From Chthoniobacterales bacterium (GTDB taxonomy: Bacteria > Verrucomicrobiota > Verrucomicrobiia > Chthoniobacterales > Terrimicrobiaceae), in assembly GCA_014879575.1 (NCBI GenBank), contig JACSRU010000090.1, forward strand, positions 1 to 64,000: DNA of 64,000 nucleotides, given 5' to 3'. The notes beneath the pieces were generated by a model. That model searched no databases. It was not told the origin of the DNA and was given only the letters and a program-made list of their open reading frames with translations. Of the stretch, positions 15,445 to 22,844 are shown in pieces (within the stretch, counting starts at the first letter, position 1; each line of letters opens with the position of its first letter). Made by a program: the position numbers and the translations under genes.

Positions 15445-16176
15445 ATGAAAAAACAACTATACATAACAGCAGGCGGGAAAGGTGGGGTTGGCAAGACGAT
15501 TGCCCTACTCACATTAGCCGACTGCTTGAAACAACAAGACATTCCATTCGGCGCAATTGACGCCGATACGGAAAATGACGGGAAGGATGGAGCCTTTGGG
15601 AGCTATCTGGATGCAGAGACGGTGAACCTGAGAAGCTTGGAGGATTGCGACAGGCTGATTGGTTTGGCAGCGGAGAACGAGGTTACGCTGTGTGACTTAC
15701 CGGCGAATGCTGGGGGTGACATCATGCCTTGGTTCGAGAGTGTCATATCGCCCGAGGTATTGGAGGCTTTGGATTTGGAAATTACGCTGATTGGCAGTGT
15801 GAGCCCAGATGCCGGGAGTTTTGCCAGTGTCTGCGAGTGGGCCGGTAAATTGCAGGAGAGGGTGAAATACATTTTGGTGCTGAACCGGAAGACGATGCAG
15901 AGGACCGGGCGGACACTGGAGCAGACATTCCCCGAGGTGTATGCCACCAAGACGGGCCAGCAGTTCTTGAAAGGGCTAAAACCGGCGATTGTGGACATTG
16001 AGGGCCTGTTTGAAGTCTCCATGAGGCTTTGGGCCAAGAGCGGGCAGTTACCCAGCGCGGCGGCAGTTGCCCCTGAAATTCCGATTCTGGACAGGGCAAG
16101 GGTGAAGAACTGGGTATCCAAGATCCACCCGCAATGGGTGAAGGCCACGGTGGCAACATGGGAGGTGGACAAATAA
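15445..16176 (+). CDS. ParA/TraL-like ATPase
   Basis: A 243-aa deviant Walker ATPase: G-G-K-G-G-V-G-K-T-I near residues 10-19, A-I-D-A-D-T-E-N-D near residue 37 and V-T-L-C-D-L-P-A-N near 80. It resembles conjugal TraL proteins and ParA/MinD partition ATPases. No ParB-like gene is adjacent; the next gene is a membrane protein. The gene lies 3 bases after the traK-like stop. A role in positioning the relaxosome or element DNA is likely from the family; whether it serves transfer or partition cannot be told here. Confidence 0.8.
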   Translation: MKKQLYITAGGKGGVGKTIALLTLADCLKQQDIPFGAIDADTENDGKDGAFGSYLDAETVNLRSLEDCDRLIGLAAENEVTLCDLPANAGGDIMPWFESVISPEVLEALDLEITLIGSVSPDAGSFASVCEWAGKLQERVKYILVLNRKTMQRTGRTLEQTFPEVYATKTGQQFLKGLKPAIVDIEGLFEVSMRLWAKSGQLPSAAAVAPEIPILDRARVKNWVSKIHPQWVKATVATWEVDK

Positions 16177-16177
16177 T

Positions 16178-17128
16178 ATGAGCCTTCCACTGGCACCGGG
16201 GATGGGAGAGGAGGCGGAATTCGAGAATGCCGTTTCCAGAGGGGATGACTTGGCGGATCTGGCATACCCGGACGTTGAATTACCTGATGCGTCCCCAGCA
16301 CCGGTTTCCCCAAGTGCCCCGAGTTCCCCCAGTGATTCGTGGCAGAAGATGAGTGTAGGGCAGCCAGAGGCGGTAGCCCAGCCGGATGGGAGCCCGAGTG
16401 AGGCACCTACCCTGCCCACGGCATTGAAGCGTCATTCCTCACCAGTTCGGGAGAAGGTGATGGCCCACGCAAGGACATTTGGCATTTCGGATGACGATCC
16501 CATCTGGCCGGTAATCATGGCCATGAGGGAGGGAGACGAGAGGTTGTTGCGGGCAGAGGAGAATTTCGTTCAGGCAGTCGAGTGGCTGGAAGCGACGATG
16601 GACGAGCTACCGGCGAAAATGAGGGAAGCGGTGGATGGGGTGACTCTGGGGTATCAGATGAACAACCGGGTAGCCCAGGAGAACAAGGCAGTAATTGATA
16701 AGGTTGAGGGCAGCGTGAAGGAATTCACGGCTGAGGTTGCGGCGATGAGGAGAGACAGGAAATGGCTATATGGGTGGATGATCGGTTTGACAGGACTTGT
16801 CATTGCCATTGCCGGATGGAGCACCCTTGAGAACAGCATAACGCGGAAGCTGGCTGGTGAATTCGATACCGACAGGTTGGCAGTGGTTGGCGAGGCGAAG
16901 GTTTTACAGGGGATGCAGCGACTTGTGATCGAGCGAGCCCAGGTGAACGCCATAAGGGAAGAACTCAAAATGCAATACCAGGGCTTCAAGGATTTGGTTG
17001 GGGAACGTGGAATGACGGCGGAAATGCAGGAGAAGAAAGCGGCAATTGAAGGGGCGTTTGCAGCTCTACAGCAGAGGGAAACAAATTTGGAGAAAAAGGA
17101 GAAACAAGCTTATGAAAAGAAATATTAA
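16178..17128 (+). CDS. TraM-like membrane protein with coiled coil
   Basis: A 316-aa protein: acidic and Pro/Ser-rich N-terminus (to about residue 85), helical segment, one transmembrane helix near residues 200-217 (W-M-I-G-L-T-G-L-V-I-A-I-A-G-W) and a long C-terminal coiled coil ending K-K-E-K-Q-A-Y-E-K-K-Y. The P-x-x-x-S-P-S-A-P-S-S-P linker is encoded by a G-tract microrepeat on the opposite strand. It starts one base after the ParA-like stop with GGAGGTGG upstream. The position matches RP4 traM, but sequence homology cannot be claimed. Confidence 0.6.
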   Translation: MSLPLAPGMGEEAEFENAVSRGDDLADLAYPDVELPDASPAPVSPSAPSSPSDSWQKMSVGQPEAVAQPDGSPSEAPTLPTALKRHSSPVREKVMAHARTFGISDDDPIWPVIMAMREGDERLLRAEENFVQAVEWLEATMDELPAKMREAVDGVTLGYQMNNRVAQENKAVIDKVEGSVKEFTAEVAAMRRDRKWLYGWMIGLTGLVIAIAGWSTLENSITRKLAGEFDTDRLAVVGEAKVLQGMQRLVIERAQVNAIREELKMQYQGFKDLVGERGMTAEMQEKKAAIEGAFAALQQRETNLEKKEKQAYEKKY

Positions 17129-17477
17129 ACACAGGTTGGAAGCAAAGTTGGATGACATCATGAGGGAGAACCCGAAGCATAACCCGTGGAACCAGGATGC
17201 GAAGGCACTCCTTTATATGATTCGCCAGATATTTGTATTGGCGAAGCGTCCATTGGATATGGCAGAAATATGCAGGCACACGCTGTCACCCGATGCGGCG
17301 ATTGCGGCATTGAAGGCAATTGACGCCAAAGGGGACAAGGCCATGAAGAAGGAACTGTGTGTCCTGATGGGATATTTCTACGACTTCAAAGCAATTGGAT
17401 ACATGGAGAGGACGGAAACGAGCATGAGGTTATTGAATATGCTCCATAAGCGGGGGTTGTCCGGTATCACCCGATAG
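17112..17477 (+). CDS. hypothetical protein (121 aa)
   Basis: A 121-aa basic helical protein (M-K-R-N-I-K-H-R-L-E-A-K-L). ATG 17112 has AAGGAG 9 bases upstream and overlaps the previous gene by 17 bases; an ATG at 17046 would overlap much more. Segments such as R-Q-I-F-V-L-A-K-R-P-L-D-M-A-E-I look like a winged-helix start, so DNA binding is possible. It ends the traK-like unit, just before the promoter of the first coupling-protein gene. Confidence 0.55.
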   Translation: MKRNIKHRLEAKLDDIMRENPKHNPWNQDAKALLYMIRQIFVLAKRPLDMAEICRHTLSPDAAIAALKAIDAKGDKAMKKELCVLMGYFYDFKAIGYMERTETSMRLLNMLHKRGLSGITR

Positions 17478-17481
17478 GGAT

Positions 17482-17491
17482 CTGCTACAAT
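17482..17491 (+). promoter_or_regulatory. CTGCTACAAT promoter box
   Basis: Ends 6 bases before ATG 17498. Member of the CTGCTAyAmT family. Confidence 0.65.
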
Positions 17492-17497
17492 GACGTT

Positions 17498-18973
17498 ATG
17501 AAGAACCTATTTGAGAAGATATTTAATGGAGCGAAAACCGGTGAGCCTAAACAAGCGAGGTTATCGGATAAAACGGTATGGGATTTGGAAGAGGCTCTAG
17601 TGACGCTGCGTGCATTGGACGAGGATATTCCAATCACGGTGGGCCAGGCTTGCGAGGGAATTATGGTTTTTGGAACATCCGGGTCCGGCAAAACGAGTGG
17701 AGCACTGAACACCATTCAAATGGGCATGATGGAGGCTGGGTTTGGAATGCTGAATATCTGCGTGAAGGCGGATGAGGCTGACAGGGTGATTGCTTTGGCC
17801 AAGAAAGCAGGGCGGGAAAAGGATTTGCGGATTATGCGGTTGGGATGCGATGAAACACGTTTTAACTTTTTGGATTCTTTGAGAGCAGGTGGGGCAACTG
17901 CCGTCACGGCGGCATTTAAGCGCATTAACCAGTCGTTGCTTGGCAAGGTGGATGAGGATGAGTGGACACAGGCCAGCCAGGAGCACCTTACGAACCTTGT
18001 GCAGCTCTTCATTATGGCAGGAGAGAAGCTGGACATATCAGCGTTGAGAATGGCGCTGGATGACAAGCCATTACACAAGCAGATGATTGTTGATGCTTTG
18101 GATCGGTGCCCGAAGGGGAGCAGCGAGGAGCACACCATAAAAATGTTGGGGAACTACTTTTTGAAGCAATGGGTGGCGATGGGTGACAAGACGATGGCCA
18201 GCGTATTGATGAGTATCACGCCTACGTTGAATCCGTTTTGCACAGGTTACATGCGGGACTTGTTCTGCACCGACACGAATTTTACGCCGAGGGATCTGCG
18301 ACATGGAACAATACTGGTTTTGGACATTCCTTGCACCGGAGATAACTTTTCCTACGGGATCGCGGCAGGAACAATTTTGAAGTATATGACTCAGAAGATG
18401 ATTGAGTCGTATTTCGGCGAAGGGCAGGTTGCGGGGCAGAAGAAGCAGAAGAAGGCAGGTAAGGCGACGAGGCCGGTGGTAATTGTTGTGGACGAATGCC
18501 ATTACGTCACAACGGCGGATGATTCTGAATTTGTTACCACGTCCCGCTCAATGAGAGGCGGGCTATTTTACCTTACCCAGGACATAAACAACTTTTACAA
18601 GCGGGGGGCGAAGACAATTGAAGCCGAAACCGGGGCTCTTTTGAGCAATCTTCACGGCGTCAGGATTATGCATCAAAACGCTGATGATAAGACGTTCCAG
18701 TGGTTCTCGAATGTGCTTGGCAAGGAAATGAAGGAGCAGTTCTCCGAGTCTGGCAGCTTTTCTGGCCCAACAGGAACCGGTTCTGTGAGCACAAGCAGAT
18801 CGTTGCAGGAGAAGGATCAGATTTCCCGCAGGGATTTCAATATCGGGTTGGCCAGGGGAGGCCCGAAATGGAAATTTGTCGTTACTGGGATATTACAGCA
18901 GGATGGACGAGTCTATAAAGAAGGTAAGATGTGGAAGCAGGTTGCCTTTCAGCAAATGGACTTGGATAAATAA
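17498..18973 (+). CDS. conjugative coupling protein (VirD4/TraG-like), copy 1
   Basis: A 491-aa ATPase. Walker A is G-T-S-G-S-G-K-T near residues 59-66, Walker B V-V-I-V-V-D-E-C-H-Y near 327-336, followed by a serine/threonine-rich T-T-S-R-S-M-R-G-G motif. This fits type IV coupling proteins or TraD/VirD4-like ATPases that bring relaxase-DNA to the secretion channel. It lacks the usual N-terminal transmembrane pair, so it may rely on a partner such as the membrane protein at 16178. Set by its own promoter box; a terminator follows its stop. A paralogue comes next at 19118. Confidence 0.82.
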   Translation: MKNLFEKIFNGAKTGEPKQARLSDKTVWDLEEALVTLRALDEDIPITVGQACEGIMVFGTSGSGKTSGALNTIQMGMMEAGFGMLNICVKADEADRVIALAKKAGREKDLRIMRLGCDETRFNFLDSLRAGGATAVTAAFKRINQSLLGKVDEDEWTQASQEHLTNLVQLFIMAGEKLDISALRMALDDKPLHKQMIVDALDRCPKGSSEEHTIKMLGNYFLKQWVAMGDKTMASVLMSITPTLNPFCTGYMRDLFCTDTNFTPRDLRHGTILVLDIPCTGDNFSYGIAAGTILKYMTQKMIESYFGEGQVAGQKKQKKAGKATRPVVIVVDECHYVTTADDSEFVTTSRSMRGGLFYLTQDINNFYKRGAKTIEAETGALLSNLHGVRIMHQNADDKTFQWFSNVLGKEMKEQFSESGSFSGPTGTGSVSTSRSLQEKDQISRRDFNIGLARGGPKWKFVVTGILQQDGRVYKEGKMWKQVAFQQMDLDK

Positions 18974-19045
18974 GCTTAATCCCAGATTTGCAGCCATCGT
19001 TGGAAAGGCATTCTGGGAATAGGCGAGGCGCACATATTAAAGAGC

Positions 19046-19079
19046 GGGCAACTTTAACACGGTTGCCCTTTTTCTTTTT
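19046..19079 (+). terminator. rho-independent terminator
   Basis: GGGCAAC and GTTGCCC with a nine-base loop, followed by TTTTTCTTTTT. It separates the two coupling-protein genes. Confidence 0.85.
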
Positions 19080-19100
19080 GTAAATATGAGTATGGCGGTT

Positions 19101-19110
19101 CTGCTATAAT
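19101..19110 (+). promoter_or_regulatory. CTGCTATAAT promoter box
   Basis: Ends 7 bases before ATG 19118, downstream of the terminator at 19046. Member of the CTGCTAyAmT family. Confidence 0.75.
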
Positions 19111-19117
19111 ATGTTAT

Positions 19118-20428
19118 ATGAACACAAAAAACAATGTTTGGAAACGGGATAGTGAATTGCTTAAACTTAAAGGAGCCAAAGGAAATATAGTTATTCCTAT
19201 TGGTCAGGTTCTGGAGGGAGTCATGGTATTGGGAGGTGTCGGATCTGGTAAAACCAGCAGGAGCCTAAATACTATCCAGAAAGCGATGATGGAAAAAGGC
19301 TTTGGGATGCTGAATTGCTGCGTGAAGGCGGACGAGGCAGACAGAGCCAAGAAGTTGGCGCAAATTACTGGTAGAGGGGATGATGTCAGGGTGATGAAGC
19401 TGGACGGCAGCGTTAAGTTCAACATCTTGGAGGCATTGCGCCTAGACGGGAGGGCAAAGGTGACGAATGCTATCCTACAGATTAGCGAACCCGAATGGGC
19501 GAAAGAAGGTTGCGGGTGGGCACAAGCAGCGCATGAACACCTTAACAACCTTGTATGGTTGTTTATTTTGGCGGGAGAGAAACTTGATATTTCGGCGATA
19601 AGGTTGGCACTCGACGACGCGCAGGTTCACAAGAAGCTACTCACAGAGGCAGCGAAATCAATTACGAAAGGAGCGAAGGAAGAGCACGAGTTACTTTTGC
19701 TCACCGCCTACTTTCTGCAACAGTGGACGAGAATAAGTGAAAAGACAAGGGAAAGCATATTAACTCCTCTGAAAGCTTCCCTGTCCCCGTTTTGCAACGG
19801 CCCTATGCGTGATATTTTTTGCACCGACACTACCTTTGATCTCAAGGAACTACGAGAGGGCAAGATACTCATTGTGGACATTCCGTGTGTGGGGGAGAAC
19901 GCAATATCTGGAATAGCCGCAAACAAGATCATGAAATTTATGGTTGAGCAGATGATTGAAAACACAAAGATTGTGAATGAGAGCATTCGTCCTGTAATCA
20001 TTGTTGCTGATGATTGCCACTATGTTACAACATCATATGATGCCGTATTCGCAACGTGCGCCCGTAGCGTCAAAGGTGGACTTTTCTTCCTTACTACGGG
20101 TATAGACGCATTATCACGCACACCAGGCATTTTAACGGCTTTGAGAGGATTGAGGGTCCTGCACAGCAGCCCCGAGGCATTGCATCAGTTGATAACGGGT
20201 GCGCGGGCTGCCAAAGTTTCAACGTATATCTGGTTTCGGGAGAAGCTGTCAGAAACACATCTGGATAAAATACCTTGGTGGGCATTCTGGCTAAAGGGCT
20301 CTCCTCTTCCATCGGAGCGGGACTTTCCCAATGGCTCCAATGAGGCACTAATTCAGTTGAACCCAGATTTTTACCCAATAAAGCACAGGGCGTATGCCAA
20401 GATCAAGTTCCCTTCTCCGAGCAGGTAA
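19118..20428 (+). CDS. conjugative coupling protein-like ATPase, copy 2
   Basis: A 436-aa paralogue of the preceding ATPase; the two share long stretches, for example G-F-G-M-L-N then C-V-K-A-D-E-A-D-R, L-A-G/I-M-A-G-E-K-L-D-I-S-A, and D-I-F/L-F-C-T-D-T. Walker A is G-G-V-G-S-G-K-T near residue 40. The Walker B glutamate is replaced: V-I-I-V-A-D-D-C-H-Y instead of V-V-D-E-C-H-Y, so hydrolysis may be weaker. The C-terminal 60 residues differ from copy 1 and end in a basic segment. It has its own promoter box. It could form mixed hexamers or serve other substrates. Confidence 0.75.
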   Translation: MNTKNNVWKRDSELLKLKGAKGNIVIPIGQVLEGVMVLGGVGSGKTSRSLNTIQKAMMEKGFGMLNCCVKADEADRAKKLAQITGRGDDVRVMKLDGSVKFNILEALRLDGRAKVTNAILQISEPEWAKEGCGWAQAAHEHLNNLVWLFILAGEKLDISAIRLALDDAQVHKKLLTEAAKSITKGAKEEHELLLLTAYFLQQWTRISEKTRESILTPLKASLSPFCNGPMRDIFCTDTTFDLKELREGKILIVDIPCVGENAISGIAANKIMKFMVEQMIENTKIVNESIRPVIIVADDCHYVTTSYDAVFATCARSVKGGLFFLTTGIDALSRTPGILTALRGLRVLHSSPEALHQLITGARAAKVSTYIWFREKLSETHLDKIPWWAFWLKGSPLPSERDFPNGSNEALIQLNPDFYPIKHRAYAKIKFPSPSR

Positions 20429-20478
20429 CCAACGACGAGAATTCCGTTCGGTGGGTTGCGGGCTACGAATGAATTAAC

Positions 20479-20488
20479 CTGCTATAAT
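20479..20488 (+). promoter_or_regulatory. CTGCTATAAT promoter box
   Basis: Ends 5 bases before ATG 20494. Member of the CTGCTAyAmT family. Confidence 0.75.
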
Positions 20489-20493
20489 GGGGT

Positions 20494-21342
20494 ATGAAGA
20501 CAAAAAACCCAGAATTAGATAAGTTAAACGAACTTGGCATAACAACTGGCCTGTTTATGGAGAACGCGGATGTTCATGCCGTGTTCTTTTACATGGGCCA
20601 GGATGTAAAGCAGGTGCGTCTTGGAGAGATTTCACGCCCAGAGAAGGAGGATATTGAGGAATGGGTAAAGATGGAGGGAACGGAGAAGGTATTGGAGGAT
20701 ACCAAGTTGATGCGGATGTTTGCCCTTAGCGACTACATCCAGGACGAGAGCGACAAACTGGTTAAGGCAGCCCAAGACGAGTTTTATAGGAATACAGACA
20801 GGGAGGACATTGAGGAGAACTGGCCGGAAGAGTCCGCTTTAATTGCACCGTCAGTGAGGGAGATTTATCCGCTTTACGATTTGGACAAGCTGATTGACAA
20901 GGTGCCCGATGCGAAGGCTGTTGAGCAGTATGCAGTGGAGCATGGACGTATTGAATCAGGGTATGGGCACATGAGCCAGAAGCTCCATGCGGAGACTGGA
21001 ACAGGCGCGAATATCATCAAATGGCCCCAGAGGATCGAGGAGGCCACCAGAGCAAGGGCAGAGGCACAGGAAGCGGAGAAAGCTGCACAGGAGGCTGCCA
21101 AGACCCCGGAACAGGTGAAGGCGGAAAGGCGGGCAGAACTGGAAGCAGAGTTTTTACAACCAGAGCCAACGAAGCCAAAAGCTGAGAAGGCAGAGGAGCT
21201 ATCTGATGACAGGAAGGAAATCCTCGCCATGCTTGGGGAAAGCGGCAAGAGCGGTGGGAAATACATCTCCAAAGGCCATAAGGGATTGATGAAAGTCGAC
21301 GAATTTGCCGAGGCGTATATGGAGGAAGGGCGGGCACTTTAA
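20494..21342 (+). CDS. element protein with S-D-D-R motif
   Basis: A 282-aa acidic protein, no signal or membrane segment. Residues about 185-225 are an Ala/Glu-rich coiled coil (E-A-Q-E-A-E-K-A-A-Q-E-A-A-K). Near residue 237 it has S-D-D-R-K-E-I-L-A-M-L, the motif shared with the proteins at 1-405, 7271 and 21359, followed by a short Gly/Lys-rich tail. It lacks the E-H-x-R ending. Single-gene unit with its own promoter box; the next gene's box starts 2 bases after its stop. Function unknown; grouping with the tail-bearing proteins suggests a transfer-related role. Confidence 0.6.
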   Translation: MKTKNPELDKLNELGITTGLFMENADVHAVFFYMGQDVKQVRLGEISRPEKEDIEEWVKMEGTEKVLEDTKLMRMFALSDYIQDESDKLVKAAQDEFYRNTDREDIEENWPEESALIAPSVREIYPLYDLDKLIDKVPDAKAVEQYAVEHGRIESGYGHMSQKLHAETGTGANIIKWPQRIEEATRARAEAQEAEKAAQEAAKTPEQVKAERRAELEAEFLQPEPTKPKAEKAEELSDDRKEILAMLGESGKSGGKYISKGHKGLMKVDEFAEAYMEEGRAL

Positions 21343-21343
21343 T

Positions 21344-21353
21344 CTGCTATACT
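21344..21353 (+). promoter_or_regulatory. CTGCTATACT promoter box
   Basis: Ends 5 bases before ATG 21359. Member of the CTGCTAyAmT family. Confidence 0.7.
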
Positions 21354-21358
21354 TGTTT

Positions 21359-22399
21359 ATGAATAGATCATTTACTGATAGTGCCGATTTTGAGGTTGAA
21401 TTCATGTTGAATCCCGATGAGTTGTCGGCTGCCGAGCGGGCGGAAAATGAAGCGGAGAAGGCCCGGTTGAGGTTGGAAGCGGAGCAGGTTAAACGGCAGG
21501 ACCAACCGGTTTTTGTGCAGCCGAAAGACATATTGAGAGCCGGGGAAAAGGAGGAGCTGATGCAGCGGGTTCCGGTTGGTAACTATGTTGTCACCTCCCC
21601 CAATGGCAACAGGACGGTGCTGGAAGTCCGGGTTGCCAAGAGCAGTGGCAATCAATACGTCAACATAGGCCAGGGCAGGGATAAGGAATACCTTGGATTC
21701 TCCCTCCCACATCTACGTCTTCTTGCCCAGAGCGATCTGGCAAAGGCGGCAGAGGACTACAAGAACACGGTTCGGGAGCCAGTGAAGAGCCCGGCAATTG
21801 CACCTGTGAGGCCACCCCAGACACGCGAGGAATGGACGCGGGAGCAGGCAACGAAGCGCGGGTTGACAGATGCGCAGGCCAAGGGGTTGAACATGAAATG
21901 GGAGCGGGATATGGCGAATCTGGATGAATTCTACTTCCCGTCCGCCAGTCCGGTGCAGGAGGCATCAGACGACAGGCGGGCGATTTTGAAGCTCTTGGCG
22001 GCCGACACGCACGAAATCAACGGCAGGGAGGTTGAATTGACGGAGTGGAAATACCGGCACAGCAGCATGGAGGTTTCCGAGAATGGCAGAAAATACCCAT
22101 CTGGGGAGATCGAGGCCCAAATTGCGGTTGGGGGTGAAAAGTCTGTGTTGGCGATGGAGGAAACTTTCGATGAGGCGGGCAATTTCGCCGGTTACGGGTT
22201 CACAGACAGCAGGGAGAACAAGAGCAGGCTGTATCCCATGCTTGAAACAGTGATGGGCGAAGAGGAATACACGGAATTCTTGGAAAGCGGTGGAAGCACG
22301 GTTGAAAAAGCAAATGAGGTATTCGCTCCGATTGTGCGGGAGGCCAACGAGAAGCTTTCCCAGTGGGTGAATGACAGAGAACACGCGAGGGAGGCATGA
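21359..22399 (+). CDS. element protein with S-D-D-R motif and charged tail
   Basis: A 346-aa protein. ATG 21359 is chosen because the promoter box ends 5 bases before it; an upstream ATG (21305) would lie inside the previous gene. A charged coiled coil (residues about 24-42) leads to a beta-rich segment (G-N-Y-V-V-T-S-P-N-G-N-R), then S-D-D-R-R-A-I-L-K-L-L near residues 203-213 and a C-terminal domain of about 130 residues ending D-R-E-H-A-R-E-A. No family is recognised. The stop overlaps the ATG of the small membrane protein at 22399. It is a candidate protein substrate of the transfer system. Confidence 0.6.
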   Translation: MNRSFTDSADFEVEFMLNPDELSAAERAENEAEKARLRLEAEQVKRQDQPVFVQPKDILRAGEKEELMQRVPVGNYVVTSPNGNRTVLEVRVAKSSGNQYVNIGQGRDKEYLGFSLPHLRLLAQSDLAKAAEDYKNTVREPVKSPAIAPVRPPQTREEWTREQATKRGLTDAQAKGLNMKWERDMANLDEFYFPSASPVQEASDDRRAILKLLAADTHEINGREVELTEWKYRHSSMEVSENGRKYPSGEIEAQIAVGGEKSVLAMEETFDEAGNFAGYGFTDSRENKSRLYPMLETVMGEEEYTEFLESGGSTVEKANEVFAPIVREANEKLSQWVNDREHAREA

Positions 22400-22536
22400 T
22401 GAAAACCATTCTTAAAAACGTCATGTATGCTTTTGCTGGTATCGCGGCAGTATTGGTGTTGTGCGGGATAATCTGGTTGAAGATGGCAATTAACGAAGGA
22501 TTGGCGCATCCACCGCAGGCAGCACAAATCAGATAA
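22399..22536 (+). CDS. single-helix membrane peptide (45 aa)
   Basis: The ATG overlaps the stop of the previous gene (ATGATG). The 45-aa product has a basic start (M-K-T-I-L-K-N-V) and one hydrophobic helix (Y-A-F-A-G-I-A-A-V-L-V-L-C-G-I-I-W), then a short polar end. A terminator begins 18 bases after the stop, which supports the call. Inner-membrane location expected. Function unknown. Confidence 0.55.
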   Translation: MKTILKNVMYAFAGIAAVLVLCGIIWLKMAINEGLAHPPQAAQIR

Positions 22537-22554
22537 GCGAATCTACTAACAAGG

Positions 22555-22583
22555 AAGGCGACTCTTAACCGGGTCGCCTTTTG
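22555..22583 (+). terminator. rho-independent terminator
   Basis: AAGGCGAC and GTCGCCTT around a ten-base loop, running into TTTTG. Closes the unit 21359-22536. Confidence 0.8.
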
Positions 22584-22609
22584 TGTTATCTGAAAGGGTT
22601 ATTTTCTGT

Positions 22610-22619
22610 CTGCTATAAT
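22610..22619 (+). promoter_or_regulatory. CTGCTATAAT promoter box
   Basis: Ends 5 bases before ATG 22625. Member of the CTGCTAyAmT family; drives the unit that includes the ArdC-like gene. Confidence 0.75.
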
Positions 22620-22624
22620 AGGTT

Positions 22625-22822
22625 ATGAACCTATTATTAACAAAATACTTTTTCCCTTACATTGATAAGGGATACAGGCAGGAACAAACGCCGCTATTCA
22701 GCCGTGTGGTTGATGGGAAACCACTGGCGGCAGTTTTAGCAAAAGAGCTACGTGAACTCACGCCTTCCCAAATCATAGAGGAAATCGAATACGCACAACG
22801 GGAGGTAGAGTTAGCCGATTAA
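22625..22822 (+). CDS. hypothetical protein (65 aa)
   Basis: A 65-aa protein, first gene after the promoter box, 22 bases before the ArdC-like gene. An aromatic N-terminus (Y-F-F-P-Y-I-D-K-G-Y) is followed by an acidic helix ending E-E-I-E-Y-A-Q-R-E-V-E-L-A-D. Position suggests co-expression with ArdC. No family is recognised. Confidence 0.55.
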   Translation: MNLLLTKYFFPYIDKGYRQEQTPLFSRVVDGKPLAAVLAKELRELTPSQIIEEIEYAQREVELAD

Positions 22823-22844
22823 AACACGGCAAACATAAAAGTCT

